Source: JBCBWG01 sp036804185 (GTDB lineage Bacteria; Pseudomonadota; Alphaproteobacteria; Rhizobiales; Hyphomicrobiaceae). From it: 64,000 bases of DNA. Made by a program: the position numbers and the translations under genes. The notes beneath the pieces were generated by a model that was not told the DNA's origin, did no database searches, and saw only the letters and a list, made by a program, of their open reading frames with translations. Numbering within the stretch: the first letter of the stretch is position 1; each line of letters starts with the position of its first letter. This document shows positions 62,412-64,000 of this stretch, piece after piece. The stretch spans positions 3,850-67,849 of the forward strand of contig JBHJOC010000007.1 of NCBI GenBank assembly GCA_050330095.1, written 5' to 3'.

Positions 62412-63143
62412 ATGCCTGCCATCGAGAGGACGCACACTGTGACTGCGACAGATCAAAAGCCCATGTCGCCTGATCCGGGCCGCAATGCCGGTGATGATGA
62501 AGCGCAAATGGAATTTGGCTCTGAGCGCAAGGCGGGGCGTGGCGCCTATCATCACGGCAAGTTGCGTGACGTCCTGATCGATGCGGCATGGGACATGATC
62601 CTCGAGCAGGGAGCGGAGCGGTTCTCACTCGCAGATGCTTGCCGCCGGGCTGGCGTCTCGACGGCAGCGCCCTACAAGCATTTTCGCGATCGGGACGAGA
62701 TCTTCGAGATCGTCGTGCAGCGCGGGTTCGATCGCATGACGGACCAGGCGATCGCCGAGGTCCGGCGGATTGGCGAAGGGACGCGCGACGGCGTCGTGGA
62801 GATGCTGATCACCTACTATCGCTTTGCGACGGCACACCCCTCGATTTTCAGACTGATGTTTGGACAACAGCCAGCGATCAAGTGTGCCTCAGAGGTGATC
62901 GGTTCCGGTCGCTCAGGGTGCGAAAAGATTCTCGATCAAATCCGCCTGTTCTGCGTGGCCGAAGCGATCGATGCCGACCCCATGGAGCTGTTCATTCCGA
63001 GCTGGACGTTCATTCACGGTGCGGCATGTCTGACGATCGATGAGGATTATGCCTGTGTCGCGCCGGGCGTCGATGTTGAAGACATGCTGCGGCGTAAGTT
63101 GCCGCTGCTGTTGGCGATGGCGGGCGGTGATCAATCGGCTTGA
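62412..63143 (+). CDS. TetR/AcrR family transcriptional regulator
   Basis: A 243-residue regulator. After a variable N-terminal extension of about 45 residues, the TetR helix-turn-helix is clear: LIDAAWDMILEQGAERFSLAD then ACRRAGVSTAAPYKHFRDRD. The C-terminal ligand domain starts at about residue 95 and contains TYYRFATAHPSIFRLMFG, known from several TetR C-terminal families. It is divergent from the RND operon and probably represses it until a ligand binds. An internal ATG may be the true start. Confidence 0.92.
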   Translation: MPAIERTHTVTATDQKPMSPDPGRNAGDDEAQMEFGSERKAGRGAYHHGKLRDVLIDAAWDMILEQGAERFSLADACRRAGVSTAAPYKHFRDRDEIFEIVVQRGFDRMTDQAIAEVRRIGEGTRDGVVEMLITYYRFATAHPSIFRLMFGQQPAIKCASEVIGSGRSGCEKILDQIRLFCVAEAIDADPMELFIPSWTFIHGAACLTIDEDYACVAPGVDVEDMLRRKLPLLLAMAGGDQSA

Positions 63144-63359
63144 GGTAGCTGGGCCGCTTGGTCGCTTGTTAGCGCGCGGACGTGGCTCGCGCCGCCGATT
63201 GGACGCCGCCGCCCCACGTGCGGCAAGCGCTCTCAACGACCTTCCATCGAAATGATTCAACAAATTCAATGGCTCACCATCGCGCTCGGCGTCTGCGTGT
63301 TCGTTTGGAAGGTGCGGCCGATACCCGACGGATGTGCGAAAGCGGGTCCGCGTCGACCC

Positions 63360-64000
63360 TCACATGTGTGGCTTCCCGGGCGGGGAGATCGCCGCCACCA
63401 TGTAGTTGACGTCAAGGTCACTGTGCGAGACGGCCCACGTGCCGGACAGCGGGTCGAACACCGTCCCAGTGCGGTCCAAGATGGCAAGCCCCGCACCCTC
63501 GACCCAGTTTGCAAGCTCCTCAGGCGCGATGAAGCGGTTCCAGTCGTGCGTGCCGCGTGGCAACCAGCGCAGCACCATCTCGGCTCCAACGATGGCAAGC
63601 GCATACGACTTCGCCGTGCGGTTGATGGTCGACAGGATCAGGCAACCGCCGGGCGCAACCAGGGACGCGAGCGTGCCGACGAGTGCCTCGGGCTCTGGAA
63701 CGTGCTCGAGGACCTCAAGACAGGTGACGAGATCAAACGTCCGCCCTTCCGCAGCGATTTCATCTGCGGTCGCAGCGCGATAGGCGATATCGAGGCCGAC
63801 TGCGCCGGCATGCGTCGCAGCGACCTGAACCGTTTCGTGACCCGGGTCGATCCCCATCACCGTACCACCGAGCCTTGCCAGCGGTTCGGTCACGAGGCCT
63901 CCGCCACATCCAACATCGAGCACGGTCCGCCCGGTCAATGGCCTGAGGCTGCGCGAATCGGTGTTGAATGCGCGATTGATGGTTTCACGAATCACTGTGA
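63360..64000 (-). CDS. ubiG: Ubiquinone O-methyltransferase UbiG, partial (5' end outside window)
   Basis: The C-terminal 213 residues of UbiG, which performs both O-methylations of ubiquinone. The frame is open to the right edge; the normal N-terminal segment (FDAIADEWWDP...) is missing, so the gene continues beyond 64000. Visible motifs are the SAM site LDVGCGGGLVTEPLARLG, GIDPGHETV, FDLVTCLEVLEHV, and LSTINRTAKSYALAI and LPRGTHDWNRFI, which are specific to UbiG. It works in the same pathway as ubiE. Confidence 0.93.
   Translation of the reverse strand, partial: TVIRETINRAFNTDSRSLRPLTGRTVLDVGCGGGLVTEPLARLGGTVMGIDPGHETVQVAATHAGAVGLDIAYRAATADEIAAEGRTFDLVTCLEVLEHVPEPEALVGTLASLVAPGGCLILSTINRTAKSYALAIVGAEMVLRWLPRGTHDWNRFIAPEELANWVEGAGLAILDRTGTVFDPLSGTWAVSHSDLDVNYMVAAISPPGKPHM

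Overview
The window is a chromosomal segment of a high-GC alphaproteobacterium, most likely of the order Hyphomicrobiales (Rhizobiales). The evidence is gene content and order: secA divergent from a parvulin-type isomerase followed by argJ and mutT; the run rnd-like / lptC-lptA / lptB / rpoN / hpf / ptsN; an Usg protein; a DUF6460-type protein; a TauE/SafE exporter paired with a TIGR02186-type protein; a PodJ-like Sel1 protein; and an FzlA-like protein. No plasmid, phage or CRISPR signature was seen. The species cannot be named from the sequence alone. LAYOUT. 1-3.4 kb (minus): a MacB/DevABC-like tripartite exporter and a DksA/TraR zinc-finger protein. 3.7-6.6 kb: secA. 7-12.1 kb (plus): parvulin, argJ, thiopurine methyltransferase, a MutT-type Nudix enzyme, an amidoligase-like enzyme and a small secreted protein. 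12.4-14.1 kb: DUF6460 protein and a MATE exporter. 14.1-16 kb (minus): TauE/SafE permease with its TIGR02186 partner. 16.2-20.1 kb: PodJ-like Sel1 protein divergent from a periplasmic coiled-coil protein. 20.1-20.6 kb: a dispersed repeat and an IS481 transposase remnant. 20.6-25.5 kb (minus): a Gld-like ABC system. 25.8-30.5 kb: flavin oxidoreductase, GST, enolase, Usg, a peptidoglycan amidase with a probable ATT start, and an internally duplicated membrane protein. 30.6-34.4 kb (minus): a three-subunit molybdenum hydroxylase closed by a clear terminator. 34.6-36.4 kb: AraC-MGMT repair protein and an RNase D-like exonuclease. 36.7-44 kb (plus): a fused LptC-OstA-LptA protein, lptB, rpoN, hpf and ptsN. 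44.2-46.9 kb: uppP, fzlA and a CbiM-type permease behind a cobalamin riboswitch. 47.2-50.5 kb: ffh, a GNAT enzyme, rpsP and rimM. 50.6-55.5 kb (minus): a D-Ala-D-Ala carboxypeptidase, tRNA-Leu(CAA), a YeeE/YedE permease, an enolase-superfamily enzyme and an enoyl-CoA hydratase. 55.6-57.8 kb: a conserved unknown protein, ubiE and a membrane protein. 57.7-63.1 kb: an RND pump with its adaptor, divergent from a TetR regulator. 63.36 kb to the end: the C-terminal part of ubiG. HOW THE GENES FIT. Much of the window serves the cell envelope: LPS export, undecaprenyl phosphate recycling, division (FzlA), polarity (PodJ-like), peptidoglycan trimming, protein export and several exporters. The rest is translation and SRP, quinone synthesis, arginine synthesis, nitrogen and PTS-Ntr control, and small catabolic modules. 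The most unusual items are the single-chain LptC-OstA-LptA protein, a pair of hairpins with interchangeable arms between rpsP and rimM, a three-copy intergenic palindromic repeat, and the likely ATT start of the amidase.
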